A stretch of 64,000 nt of DNA, taken from NCBI GenBank assembly GCA_028819195.1, contig JAPPMF010000015.1, forward strand, positions 124,001 through 188,000, in the 5' to 3' direction. Of this stretch, positions 27,308-36,639 are shown piece by piece (position 1 is the first letter of the stretch; every line of letters starts with the position of its first letter). Source of the DNA: Bin55 sp028819195. Lineage in GTDB: Bacteria; Pseudomonadota; Gammaproteobacteria; Pseudomonadales; Azotimanducaceae. Position numbers and translations under genes: made by a program. The notes under the pieces were generated by a model. That model did no database searches and was not told the origin of the DNA. It was given only the letters and a program-made list of their open reading frames with translations.

Positions 27308-27642
27308 TTGCTGACCTATAAAAAGAAAGTCGGCAAATCTACTCTTGCCGTAACAAGACACACAATGAATCGTGGTCGAACTGCCCCCGTAGTTCCATCA
27401 ACCGCTGATAACAACTGGGCCTCCGAAAAGTGCTGTCGTTGGGCATACCGATGTAGTACCTCCATTAACGCAAATCTGCCGGATGAACCTCGTCCAACCG
27501 CCGCCGAAGCATCGTATCGCTGGGGAGCGAACTTAACTTCAACAGCCGCTTCACCAATCGGTAAAACTAACCCGGCTCGTCCATTCATTTTCAAACTGAA
27601 ACAAATTTGAGCACCGACAGACAAACATCCCCAACACACCAT
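27308..27642. other. Less AT-rich segment open on both strands, identity unknown
   Basis: This stretch is visibly richer in G and C than its surroundings and is open in one frame on each strand: 27308-27610 on plus and 27316-27642 on minus (the latter with NGRAGLVLPIGEAAVEVKF and RYDASAAVGRGSSG). I cannot decide which, if either, is translated, and recognise no family. Its position between the resolvase relic and the ParB relic suggests it came with the same element. Confidence 0.35.
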
Positions 27643-27800
27643 AAAACAATCCGAAAGCTGACAAAGCTATTGGAGTGGTGCGGGATATTTTTCGTTCAAC
27701 TGTAAACACTTGGCGTCAATCGGGGCACTGAACGTCGTGATTAAAGCCTGTTTCCGTAATCTCATCTCGCCCTCAGTCGCGCTAGGGGGCCATACAGCCA

Positions 27801-27831
27801 TTCACACTACGATTTTTATTTTTAGTGTGAA
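27801..27831. repeat. Nine-base inverted repeat (hairpin)
   Basis: TTCACACTA at 27801-27809 pairs with TAGTGTGAA at 27823-27831 around a 13-base AT-rich loop. It lies in the gene-poor stretch before the ParB relic. It could be an operator, a recombination-site remnant or a terminator stem; nothing in the sequence decides between these. Confidence 0.4.
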
Positions 27832-27983
27832 ACGGATAAATAGTTGCGAAAACTGAATTCTAACAAGAACTTTCAATATCCGAAACTACGATACTGCTCT
27901 AGATATGAGGAATCACCACTATTTACCTATACATATACATAAAAACATATAATAGTCATTGTGTTCATCTTTGCAAGACATCA

Positions 27984-29219
27984 ATGATGCCTAAATACCG
28001 TAACCGTCACATCGATAAATATTACCTCAAGGAATCCATTCGGCATCGAGGTTTGATTGAACCTCTTGTCATGACGAGGGATAAAGAAACCAACGAATTG
28101 GTACCACTCGGTGGCGGACGGACGCGTCTCAAACTTCTTGAAGAACTCTATCGTGAAACTGGCGACCCCAAATTCGCCGTAGTCGATTGTGTTGAAGTTC
28201 CACCAAAAGACAGGTTCGAGATTGAGCTAGCCAACATGCTCCAAAATCGAAAATGGAGTCGCAAACGATTTGTCTCAAAAGCACTAGAAGTCTTTGATAT
28301 CGTTCGTCTGCATGAACAGGAAACAAATCAAAAACTGACGGAAACCCAAGCGCGAAAATGGCTGTATACAAATGGTTATTGCATCTCCAAGACTAGATTT
28401 AACGAAATGCATTTCGTCGCTCGAGTGTTAAAGCCGGTGTTTCCCAATGCACTGTCAAAGAATTTGAACAAACGCGACGTCATTTACATTCGACGACTCT
28501 ACCGTTCGATGCAAATAATCTGGAAGAAATTTGCGGCCTGAGATGATCCGTTCGACGAGGCTTTTAACGAAACCTGTAAGCTAGCGGATTCGCGACCTTG
28601 GGATCTGGAATATTTCCAATCAATACTAGAACGAGAAATAGCAATCTCGTGTTCGTTCACCCTCCAGGAAGTGAGAATGCTCTTGGAGAAGTCTAGGACC
28701 GATTTACTCACTGCTTTAGAGGAATTTCGACAGCGCGATAAACGTACTAAACCAAAACCCAAACTGAGATACCGGGGTCGAGTCGTACCAGTGCCTACGC
28801 AACCTACAAGGGGTTCAGTTCAAAGAGTTGAAGTTCAAGCACGATTTCGGGATACGTCAATTGCCGCGGGAAAACGCCGATTAAACTATACCCGTGCCCT
28901 CGCGTTCGAATTGGCGACGGACGCCGACCTACTCCACTGTATCGCACAAAATCACGACAACTACCTTGGTTATACGATTTGTGGTCGACCACGCAAGAGA
29001 GCGACTGTGCGTTCGGTCTTAATTTGGCAATACTTGGTAATTTGTCAAAAGTTACTTGATGTAAACGAAATTGGTCCAAAACATGTTAATGTCGGATTCA
29101 AGATTCTCACTGACAATGATTGGACGAAGATCAGTGAATTAATCAAGATAAGTTGCGAGATTGGCCGGTCGTTTCGACGTTTCGCGAAAAAATTACCGAC
29201 CGGGGTAAAGGTCGCTTGA
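27984..29219 (+). pseudogene. ParB-like protein of the PFGI-1 integrative element class, broken
   Basis: The frame at 27984-28541 carries a ParB/sulfiredoxin-type domain with the typical core GGGRTRLKLLEEL, YRETGD and ELANMLQNRKWSR. It ends in TGA at 28539-28541, but the same frame stays open from there through 29219 (DDPFDEAFNETCKLADSRPW onward), giving 412 codons in all. Around the stop a different frame reads FDANNLEEICGLR, which fits the family better than the current KKFAA, so two compensating indels (about 28503 and 28545) are likely. The N-terminus also looks shortened, starting at the loop before KYYLKESIRHRGL. Such ParB proteins belong to integrative conjugative elements. The gene is probably dead. 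Confidence 0.7.
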
Positions 29220-29612
29220 CAAAAACATAAAATGTGAAAGTATACCAGTAGTTCGTACAAAAATATTTTTACTCTAGCTTGATTTTCGACTAGCTTTTCT
29301 TACCTCTTTAACCTCTTTACTCTTACCCGCTTTTACCCGAATATTCTGAACATTTCCTAGTGTTTGATGCATAGTCTCGACTCTGAGTACAAGTAACTAA
29401 ATTAGAAATCACGTCGACCATTGATTTGAAAGGCTCGAAAAAGAAAAGATTGAGACGCAAGTCTTTAACAAGTATGTCGTGGATCGTAAATATTCACAGG
29501 CATTGATAGTCAACAGAAAAATTGACCCAGACTTGGGTCAAAGTCAGTAAAATCGTTCAAATGCATGCACGTGTATTTCGATTGACTTCTCCCACTAACC
29601 TGATCCCCAACC
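29220..29612. other. Intergenic region before creD
   Basis: About 390 bases with no gene. A pyrimidine-rich run of CTTTAC- and TTACCC-like words lies at about 29300-29340. The right part must contain the creD promoter, but I see no strong -35/-10 pair or known regulator box. Confidence 0.4.
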
Positions 29613-30935
29613 ATGTCTGAAACTGATACTTCTCAAAACAAAACTCCCATCGTCGTTAAAAACCTAATCAATTTTGAATCGGTAACGATTCGATTCATCT
29701 TTGTATTCGCCATCATTATTGGTCTAATGGTTCCGTTATTTCTAGTTCGTGCGCTCATAGAAGAACGCGAAAGTTACTTTCGCGACGCGGAATATAGTGT
29801 CGCAAATGAATGGGCCGAAGCCCAAACCATCACAGGTCCTTTTCTGTATATTCGTTCTACCGAAACTATATTGTCCGAAGGCGCAGTCTCTCAAACTCAA
29901 ATCAAAGAAAAATACGACGTGTATATGCCGTCGACATTTTCGATCGAACATAGTTCCACACATGAATTTCGGAAACGAGGAATTTACACAGTTCCCGTTT
30001 TTCGAGCTCAGGCAAGCATTAAAGCGGATTTTTCACCCAGGACCGTTGATGAAGAAGGGGTCGAGTTGAAATTCATCCGATTCGTTGTCGGTTTAACTGA
30101 TACCGTCGGAATCGAATCAGTTGACTTTCGATGGAATAACACTTCAGTACAGGATGCCGAATCGATGGTACTCAATTCAATCGGTCAAACCGTCTTCGTG
30201 GACATAACCCCAATGATGATTAAAGATGGTGGCACACTTCAGGTAGATCTGAGTTTTCGTGGTACTACTTGGTTTAAAGTCGTTCCGGTAGGTGATCAGA
30301 ATACTATTCGGATGGAATCGGACTGGCCACATCCAAAATTTTCTGGTAAACCTTTACCCGATAGTCATACCGTGACAGCAGATGGGTTTACTGCAAACTG
30401 GGAGATTCATTCGATTGCACGAGGGTTTTCGTCGGAGTTATCGTTAGGACAACTTCGACCTCCGGTCGTCGTCGGATACATGGTTCGTGAGTTTCAATCG
30501 CCATACCGGGATTTAATCCGTGCAACCACTTACGGTATTCTTTTTGTCGTACTGACATTAGTGAGTATTCTTTGTATTCAATTAGTGTCCAAGGCAAGAT
30601 TCCATATCGTACAGTACGGCGTCGTTGGGATTGCACTAGTGCTCTTTTTCCTCACTGTACTCTCTTTAACTGAACATATCGGATTCTTACTGGGCTACGT
30701 CCTAGCCGCCGTTGTGCTAACAATGATGAATACTCTCTACGTGTGGTTTATTACACGACAGACTGGTATTACTACTTTCATTGGTGTATTTCTGGCATTA
30801 CTTTATGCAGCGTTGTACCTTGTTCTTCAGTTACAAACTTATGCACTTTTGATTGGTACTCTACTGTTGATATTGTTGTTAGGCATGCTGATGTATGCAA
30901 CTCGTACCTTACGAGCTGGTGATCCGAATGGCTGA
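29613..30935 (+). CDS. creD: Inner membrane protein CreD
   Basis: The 440-residue protein has a first membrane helix (IFVFAIIIGLMVPLFLV) followed by the family-specific RALIEERESYFRDAE segment, a large periplasmic beta-rich domain (about 60-290) and five or six helices at the C-terminus. This is the CreD architecture. CreD belongs to the CreBC regulon in enterics and affects envelope integrity and beta-lactam or colicin tolerance; no creB or creC is in the window. It stands alone on the plus strand, with the DUF1820 gene 81 bases downstream. Confidence 0.9.
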   Translation: MSETDTSQNKTPIVVKNLINFESVTIRFIFVFAIIIGLMVPLFLVRALIEERESYFRDAEYSVANEWAEAQTITGPFLYIRSTETILSEGAVSQTQIKEKYDVYMPSTFSIEHSSTHEFRKRGIYTVPVFRAQASIKADFSPRTVDEEGVELKFIRFVVGLTDTVGIESVDFRWNNTSVQDAESMVLNSIGQTVFVDITPMMIKDGGTLQVDLSFRGTTWFKVVPVGDQNTIRMESDWPHPKFSGKPLPDSHTVTADGFTANWEIHSIARGFSSELSLGQLRPPVVVGYMVREFQSPYRDLIRATTYGILFVVLTLVSILCIQLVSKARFHIVQYGVVGIALVLFFLTVLSLTEHIGFLLGYVLAAVVLTMMNTLYVWFITRQTGITTFIGVFLALLYAALYLVLQLQTYALLIGTLLLILLLGMLMYATRTLRAGDPNG

Positions 30936-31016
30936 CACAGTCGTAATCAATGTACACCTGAACGCTAGTTTTACAATACACTGCGAGCAATCATTGGTCA
31001 AATTAATGTTCCAACC

Positions 31017-31358
31017 ATGACAAGTCAAATCCCAAAACACATTTATCGTGTACAGTTTCACAATGCTGGGAAGATTTATGAAGTCTATGTACGCGAGGTG
31101 AAACGCGCCGCACACCTGTTTGGCTTTGTTGAACTCCGTTCGTTCATGTTCCGTAAACCGACACAGGTTGTGATCGACCCAACCGAAGACAAATTACGTA
31201 ATGAATTCGGTGAAGTCGAAGGAGTGTTTGTACCTGTTCACGCCATTGTTCGGATCGATGAAGTGAAACGCGCTGGAACAGCAAAAATCAAAGATACTTC
31301 AGAGAGTAACGTTACTCCGTTCCCTGGTACTGTGCCTGACAAGAGAGGCTCGTCGTAA
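31017..31358 (+). CDS. DUF1820 family protein
   Basis: The 113-residue protein matches DUF1820: KHIYRVQFHNAGKIYEVYVR, then GFVELRSFMF and FVPVHAIVRIDEV. The family is small, cytosolic and nearly confined to gammaproteobacteria; no biochemical role is established. Only the last 25 residues, rich in K, T and S, look variable. The gene ends 13 bases from the convergent S9 peptidase gene. Confidence 0.9.
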   Translation: MTSQIPKHIYRVQFHNAGKIYEVYVREVKRAAHLFGFVELRSFMFRKPTQVVIDPTEDKLRNEFGEVEGVFVPVHAIVRIDEVKRAGTAKIKDTSESNVTPFPGTVPDKRGSS

Positions 31359-31371
31359 GCTAACCGAACAA

Positions 31372-33549
31372 TTACGTGTCCTCTATCCCCATCGCATGGA
31401 GAATAAAGGCAAACGTCTCGGCGGTCTCTCGCATCGAGTCAAAACGACCAGATTTTCCACCGTGACCCGCACCCATTTCTGTTCGTAGAAGCAGCAAGTT
31501 GTGGTCGGTTTTCAAATGCCGTAACTTCGCGACGTACTTTGCTGGTTCCCAGTAAGTGACCCTCGGATCGTTCAAACCGGCAGTAACCAACATCGGAGGA
31601 TAATCTTGGGCCGAAATTTGATCGTAGGGTGAGTACGACTTGATGTACTCGTAGGCTACCGGATCAGTAATGGGATTTCCCCATTCCGGCCACTCAATAG
31701 GAGTTAGCGGTAAACTAGCATCTAGCATCGTATTCAGAACATCAACGAATGGTACGTGAGAAACTACTGCGCCCCACAACTCTGGCGCGTCATTCGCGAC
31801 TACTCCCATGAGTGTTCCCCCGGCACTACCACCGGAAATCGCGATTCGTTTCTCCTTCGTGTAGTTCTGCCCAATTAAATACTCGGCAACGGCGATAAAG
31901 TCGCGGAACGTATTCTTCCGTTTGTCTTCTTTACCATCCTCATACCAGTAAAACCCTAGTTCGCTGCCGCCGCGGATGTGTGCGATAGCGTATACGAATC
32001 CACGATCTAACAACGAAAAAGCTGAAGTCGAGAAGTACGGAAATGAACTTGATCCATACGCACCATACGAGCGTAGATATAGTGGAGCTGAACCATCTAA
32101 TGGTGTGTCCTTTCGATAGACTATCGAAACCGGGACCAACACACCGTCGTGTGATGGTGCCATCTTCCACTCAGATTGATAAAGATCTGGATCGTGTCCA
32201 CTTGGAATCTTTTGAACCTTACGTATATATCGGTTACCCGTTGCAAAGTCGTAATCAAAAGTTTGCGACGGGGTAACTAATGAGGAATAACCGATTCTTA
32301 ATTGTTCGGGATCACTCTCAGAACTACCGTGAAAAAATGCGGTGTAGGTTTCCTCTTCGAACTGCAAAGGGTCTAAGTTGTTATCCTGATCCAAGATCGC
32401 GATCTGGCTGAGACCTCGTTCACGGTAGGAAACTACTAACCTACTCTCGAATGCTTGAAAGTTAGTGATATAGCGTTCATCCGTTCCCGCGATCACGGTT
32501 TTCCAATTTTCCTGCGAGAGAGCATCTTCTGATGTACGCGCGAGCCGGTAGTTTTTATGTGTATCGTTTGTGAGTATGTAGAAATCACCGTTATGATCCA
32601 ATGAATAATCGTGCTCATCTTTCCGTTTAGCCACAAGCTGTGGTGGTCCGGATAAATCTGTCAATGAAAGCACGTAAACTTCGGCAGTTCGATGACTACC
32701 CGTAGATATCAACGCATATTGACGAGAAGTGGTACGGCTCAATCCAACAAAGAAGCCGGAATCTAATTCCTCATAAACTAACACATCGTCTTTGGGATTA
32801 CTGCCTAATTTGTGGTGCCAAACCTTGTTTGGACGCCATTCTTCATCTAACGTGACGTATAGAAAACTCTGGCTGTCTTGTGCCCATACAACACTACCTC
32901 CGACGTTTTCAATGATCTCCGGTAAGAGTTCTTTAGTTTTTATGTGTTTTATCCGAAGTGTGTAATACTCGTTACCTGTTGAGTCCGAACTATAGGCGAG
33001 TAATCGATCATTAGGACTCACCGTAAAAGTTCCTAGGCGAAAATAATCAGAGTTGCCCGCGAGTTCGTTTTCGTCCAATAAAGTCTGTATACCAGTTTCG
33101 GGAAGATCAAAAATCTGTTCGAGATCGGCATCTTGGGGAACTTGCCAGCGAATATGGTGTCGATATTGACTGTCCTTGTTATACCGGGACTGATATACGA
33201 AATTCCCGTCGCGGCGTGGAACCGAGTAATCTTCTTTGTCAATTCTGCCTTCCAGCTCTTGATAAATCGTTTCAACTCGTTCGTCAAGAGCCGTCGCAAA
33301 ATGTTCATAGTAAGCGTTTTCTTCTTTGAGGTAGTCGAGGATGTCCTCGTCGTCAATCGTCGGATAACTTTGATCTTTGAGCCAAAAGTAGGGATCGACT
33401 AGTTCACGACCGTGGTGAGTTTCGGAATGAGGACGACGATCAGCGACAGGTGCGTCGGGCATATTTATTCCTTGTGGTGAAGTTGAACAGGAAACGATTA
33501 GCAAGGTTGCAGCAAGAAGTGCAACTGCTAACGATAAAATTGAATTCAC
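31372..33549 (-). CDS. Oligopeptidase B-like S9 family peptidase, predicted lipoprotein
   Basis: The 725-residue enzyme has a seven-bladed propeller N-terminal region (about 40-430) and a C-terminal alpha/beta hydrolase domain. The triad is visible as Ser in GGSAGG (about 574), Asp in GLNDPRV (about 660) and His in GAGHGGKSG (about 696). Oligopeptidase B cuts peptides after basic residues. Unlike the cytosolic E. coli enzyme it begins with a signal peptide and lipobox (LLIVSCSTS, Cys21), so it is probably a periplasmic lipoprotein. Substrate preference cannot be fixed from sequence; prolyl oligopeptidase specificity is the alternative. It is a monocistronic gene. Confidence 0.88.
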   Translation of the reverse strand: MNSILSLAVALLAATLLIVSCSTSPQGINMPDAPVADRRPHSETHHGRELVDPYFWLKDQSYPTIDDEDILDYLKEENAYYEHFATALDERVETIYQELEGRIDKEDYSVPRRDGNFVYQSRYNKDSQYRHHIRWQVPQDADLEQIFDLPETGIQTLLDENELAGNSDYFRLGTFTVSPNDRLLAYSSDSTGNEYYTLRIKHIKTKELLPEIIENVGGSVVWAQDSQSFLYVTLDEEWRPNKVWHHKLGSNPKDDVLVYEELDSGFFVGLSRTTSRQYALISTGSHRTAEVYVLSLTDLSGPPQLVAKRKDEHDYSLDHNGDFYILTNDTHKNYRLARTSEDALSQENWKTVIAGTDERYITNFQAFESRLVVSYRERGLSQIAILDQDNNLDPLQFEEETYTAFFHGSSESDPEQLRIGYSSLVTPSQTFDYDFATGNRYIRKVQKIPSGHDPDLYQSEWKMAPSHDGVLVPVSIVYRKDTPLDGSAPLYLRSYGAYGSSSFPYFSTSAFSLLDRGFVYAIAHIRGGSELGFYWYEDGKEDKRKNTFRDFIAVAEYLIGQNYTKEKRIAISGGSAGGTLMGVVANDAPELWGAVVSHVPFVDVLNTMLDASLPLTPIEWPEWGNPITDPVAYEYIKSYSPYDQISAQDYPPMLVTAGLNDPRVTYWEPAKYVAKLRHLKTDHNLLLLRTEMGAGHGGKSGRFDSMRETAETFAFILHAMGIEDT

Positions 33550-33656
33550 AAATTATTCTCCAAAACCAAGTAAAAAATACCACATCCAAAGTCAAGTTGG
33601 ATATCTGAATTCCTGCAAAAGTTACAGAGGTGTGTGGATTGGGGTTTAACTACCCG

Positions 33657-34052
33657 TCAAGACACTCGAAACAAACGACAACCGGTCACTGCAAATAGTG
33701 GAATTTGTACGACATTGATGAACTTCCAAAAGAGTAGATCGTCGTTGTTACCGAATAGGTCAGCGGCAAAATTGTGTAGAAAAGCAATCGTAGTTCCAAC
33801 CGAAATATAAAACAGTACTGTGGAAGATAATTTTTTCCAGGTAACACTAGTTTCATCTAGGTGTGCGCGCATATAGCAGCCGTTTGCGAGGACACACATC
33901 CCAAAACCAGCCAATGAAAACCAATCCAGAATAAACCAGACTCGCATGACTGATTCAAGTTCGTAGGTGAACTCAAGAAGGAATTGCACAAATATAACGA
34001 GAGCGACACCAACCAGGTAAACGCCACAAAATCTGTTGATAATCTTAGTCAT
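33657..34052 (-). CDS. Small four-helix membrane protein, unknown
   Basis: The 131-residue protein has four hydrophobic segments (YLVGVALVIFVQFLL; FILDWFSLAGFGMCVL; VLFYISVGTTIAFLH; FINVVQIPLFAVTG). No family signature is recognised. A plausible ATG start and consistent hydrophobic periodicity support it as real. It stands alone between the S9 peptidase gene and a gene-poor stretch. Confidence 0.55.
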   Translation of the reverse strand: MTKIINRFCGVYLVGVALVIFVQFLLEFTYELESVMRVWFILDWFSLAGFGMCVLANGCYMRAHLDETSVTWKKLSSTVLFYISVGTTIAFLHNFAADLFGNNDDLLFWKFINVVQIPLFAVTGCRLFRVS

Positions 34053-34608
34053 TCTGTGAATCCTCTGTCAAGACTCTGGTTAGTTTCATAGTATATCAAT
34101 AGATATGTCCAACTCTCTTCGGTGCACACTTTTAGTTAGAAGAATAAGGACATTCTTTGACCGAGATATTACAGCAACACTTCGCTCAGCTGAATGCGTA
34201 TTGTTTCCCAATATTTCGAAGAAGTATCAAAACTCACAAACGATCTCGTGGATAAATTCCTCAGATAGCCAGTCGTTTCTTAAAAGAATCGAGTGAACCG
34301 AGCAGAGCAGCATGTATCTTGACCTTACCAGTACCCAGATCAGCAGTACAAGCAACGATTTTTCGCTTGTGTAATTGATCCTCAGTGAACTCTTTGCACG
34401 TCAGCCGAAACACCACATCGTTCAGGGTTTTATTGCAAGACCGACACCTGTTTTTTTACAACTCTCCGACTGAGCTTCCAACTCTAACCACGCGACAATC
34501 TACGATGAACGCCTCCACTTCAGCTAGGTCAATGGAAACTAACGGTATTTCACACCCACCAAAACAACAAAAAATCGAATCTGTCAAGTAATGTGTGTAT
34601 CCCCATTT
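34053..34608. other. Gene-poor region, no convincing gene
   Basis: About 550 bases. Two short frames on the plus strand (34105-34296 and 34385-34591) are open but have no ribosome binding site, no domain and a composition like random sequence. I see no RNA gene, repeat or terminator. Confidence 0.4.
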
Positions 34609-34920
34609 TTAGTTGTCGTTACATACTGTTCGTCTCGGTCCATCCTCTTCTTCAAGGTGAACACGCTTTCTTGTGAAGATTATAAAACTAGCAATATAAA
34701 GGCTCCCAAACGAAACCAGCAAAATTGAAAGAGTGTCGACGAAATTTAGCTTTTGTGCGTAGAGTAGCATTCCTGTCAATTGTACGAAGAATACTATTAC
34801 GGTTATTGTTATAGCTATAACCGAAAGGTAAGCTACTCGTGCAATCTCTAGTTCTTTTCGATTTTTAAAGATTACACAAAAAGTAAAGTTATTTTTTTTC
34901 ATTGTTAACAAACTAAGCAT
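34609..34920 (-). CDS. Small two-helix membrane protein, unknown
   Basis: The 103-codon frame encodes two hydrophobic helices (YLSVIAITITVIVFFVQLTG and TLSILLVSFGSLYIASFIIF) separated by a short loop, with charged ends. The start may be the internal ATG seven codons in (MKKNNFTF). It follows the 62-codon frame and the first copy of the duplicated gene on the same strand, and could be a membrane immunity-type protein, but that is speculation. Confidence 0.45.
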   Translation of the reverse strand: MLSLLTMKKNNFTFCVIFKNRKELEIARVAYLSVIAITITVIVFFVQLTGMLLYAQKLNFVDTLSILLVSFGSLYIASFIIFTRKRVHLEEEDGPRRTVCNDN

Positions 34921-34954
34921 TTACATGCTCTTCTTCCAAGTGAATCAGTACTCA

Positions 34955-35143
34955 TTAGCAGAACCACGAGTACTGTTCATCCCGTAGCGGCAGATGCCCA
35001 AACAGCAAAACTAGTAAAGGAATAGTGCATCCCTTGTGTCCTGCCGGGAAACTGAAATCTGGTATCTTCTTAATGAGAGCTTTTATTCTATTGACACCCC
35101 ATCGACCAGCTCTAGTGCCGGCTGCTTTGCCTAAGGCTACCAC
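34955..35143 (-). CDS. Short basic/hydrophobic ORF, possibly a toxin C-terminus or frameshifted small gene
   Basis: From GTG at 35143 the frame gives 62 residues, with a glycine/alanine-rich start (GKAAGTRAGRWGV), a basic helix (NRIKALIKKIPDF) and a hydrophobic end. The frame is open further upstream to about 35198 and reads HFNGWSCSTSSVPGTGWGAV, which looks coding but has no start codon; a different frame starts ATG there and reads MAGVAAQVAFLAPVGVRW before a stop. A small gene with a frameshift near 35160, or the severed end of a polymorphic toxin, would explain this. Doubtful. Confidence 0.3.
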   Translation of the reverse strand: MVALGKAAGTRAGRWGVNRIKALIKKIPDFSFPAGHKGCTIPLLVLLFGHLPLRDEQYSWFC

Positions 35144-35202
35144 CGCACCCCAACCGGTGCCAGGAACGCTACTTGTGCTGCAACTCCAGCCATTAAAGTG
35201 AA

Positions 35203-35634
35203 CTAGTCACTGAGTTGCAACCGAGCTTCGTCAATACAGCGAAATGACTCAGGGTCTATAAAGTCTGGTTCATTTTCCGTAACGGTAATATCGGCTAACA
35301 GTACTTTCTTTTGGAACTGGCAAGCTATATAAGTTAGATTCGTGAAAATAGCTTCTTCATTGCTGATGTTTAGTGTGTAAGATTTCTTCGTATTGGGTAT
35401 TGATGCAGTACATCTATACTGGTCGTCTGTAGTGTTGGTATCGTCAATTTCTCCCTCCTCTTCTGATACATCTTTGGTGGGTTCAAGTTCACATGCAATT
35501 AACAATCCGGTATGTGCTCCAATATTTAGCTGTTGCGCGCGATTACCACCAGTAAAGTAGATTACTAGCACGACGGCGACTACTAGGATACCGACATAAA
35601 TGCCGATACGGAGAAGAGTAGATTGATTTTTCAT
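35203..35634 (-). CDS. Membrane-anchored small protein, duplicated gene copy A
   Basis: The 143-residue protein has an N-terminal membrane helix (IGIYVGILVVAVVLVIYF) and a soluble domain of about 110 residues with cysteines at ACELEP, YRCTAS, IACQF and FRCID, which could form two disulfides in the periplasm. No family is recognised. Copy B at 37923-38354 is about 96 percent identical over the reading frame (15 differences counted in about 414 bases). The two copies flank the restriction-modification pair in direct orientation. Confidence 0.7.
   Translation of the reverse strand: MKNQSTLLRIGIYVGILVVAVVLVIYFTGGNRAQQLNIGAHTGLLIACELEPTKDVSEEEGEIDDTNTTDDQYRCTASIPNTKKSYTLNISNEEAIFTNLTYIACQFQKKVLLADITVTENEPDFIDPESFRCIDEARLQLSD
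35213..35634. repeat. Direct repeat, left copy (matches 37931-38354)
   Basis: The sequence from AGTTGCAACCGAGC to the initiation codon is repeated in the same orientation at 37931-38354. Identity drops sharply at the ATG and a few bases beyond the stop. Upstream flanks retain only patchy similarity (for example TTCAATCATCCAT against TTCAAACATCCAT). Confidence 0.85.
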
Positions 35635-35958
35635 GGGTTACTTCTTTCTTCAAGAGTGTGATCTGTGTAGTGAAATACACGCACTTGTTATACCGCTGGA
35701 TGGACTAGTTTTTATTTCAGTTCAATCATCCATCTTATTCATGAACAGCTTTGAGTTTGAGAACAGTATCCTTCACTCTTTAACGACCATCAAGTTCTGG
35801 TAATCTCCAGCTACCAAAATACTACAATCATTTAGCTCTTTGACACAGGAACTGTCGAATATTTAGTATCGAATAATAGAATCGTGTCTTGTAAGACTGT
35901 GTCAATTGCAACGTCGAGGTGAACACTGAAATATGCATCTGAGGCTTAAATGCGACTC
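35635..35958. other. Intergenic region between the restriction gene and duplicated copy A
   Basis: About 320 bases. The part nearest copy A (35640-35740) resembles the region upstream of copy B in patches and is likely its promoter. No gene, repeat or terminator is otherwise seen. Confidence 0.4.
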
Positions 35959-36639
35959 TTATCCATTCGTTCGAGAATCAACGGTTTTCAACAATCTAGT
36001 TTTGAGGCTCTCGATTACCGATTCAACAATGTCCACTTCCATAGATTTCGCAAATTCTCGTTGATGGATTGGCTGCTTAATAGCCCGACTACCAGCTAAA
36101 AGGGTATAAATTCCTAAATCGACTTCAGGAAAGTGGGAAACTAGTGTATAAGTTGAACTGTTTGCTATATGACAATCTTCGTTAGCATCGTAGGAACCTC
36201 CTAGAAACGTTTCGAGTTGTACTAAACAACAATTCAAACCAGGGTATAGTTTCTTCAACAGCCAAAAATCGACAAGAATTCTCTTGAGCATTGCATTTTC
36301 TGTATATGCTTTACATTCGACCCCTAGGCAAAACTCGCCGTCGATGAAAGTGTGAATGTCTACACCCAAACGATAAAATAGGGAATCGATATTCTCTACA
36401 CTTCTCAATAACTCCAAGTCTTTTGACCTTACGTCTGATCGAGGTCGAACCTTGAATTTTTTGCTTTTAAACTCGAGTCGGTTTTCATCATTGCCGGTCC
36501 TTTTCCATGCTTCGAGAATCATCTCTCGAGCTAGATCTTCTACTAACTTTCCCTTTTGTGATCTAATCTTACCCCCTTCGGTTTCGTCGAATAATTTAGA
36601 CATTCGGTTGTTGTAAATTTCTACGATATGTGAACTCAC
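35959..36639 (-). CDS. Putative type II restriction endonuclease, PD-(D/E)xK type
   Basis: The 226-residue protein has a nuclease-type site: Asp94 (LGVDIHTF) and, on the next strand, LGVECKAY with Glu108 and Lys110, giving a D-x13-ExK pattern. Its GTG start overlaps the TAG of the methylase gene by one base, so the two are coupled. I do not recognise a named prototype. The gene order, size and active-site pattern make a restriction enzyme the best reading; the recognition sequence cannot be inferred. Alternatively it might be a DNA-binding subunit. Confidence 0.7.
   Translation of the reverse strand: MSSHIVEIYNNRMSKLFDETEGGKIRSQKGKLVEDLAREMILEAWKRTGNDENRLEFKSKKFKVRPRSDVRSKDLELLRSVENIDSLFYRLGVDIHTFIDGEFCLGVECKAYTENAMLKRILVDFWLLKKLYPGLNCCLVQLETFLGGSYDANEDCHIANSSTYTLVSHFPEVDLGIYTLLAGSRAIKQPIHQREFAKSMEVDIVESVIESLKTRLLKTVDSRTNG

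Noticed and set aside
34105..34591. Two short plus-strand frames
   Set aside because: Random-like composition, no starts with good context and no recognisable family.
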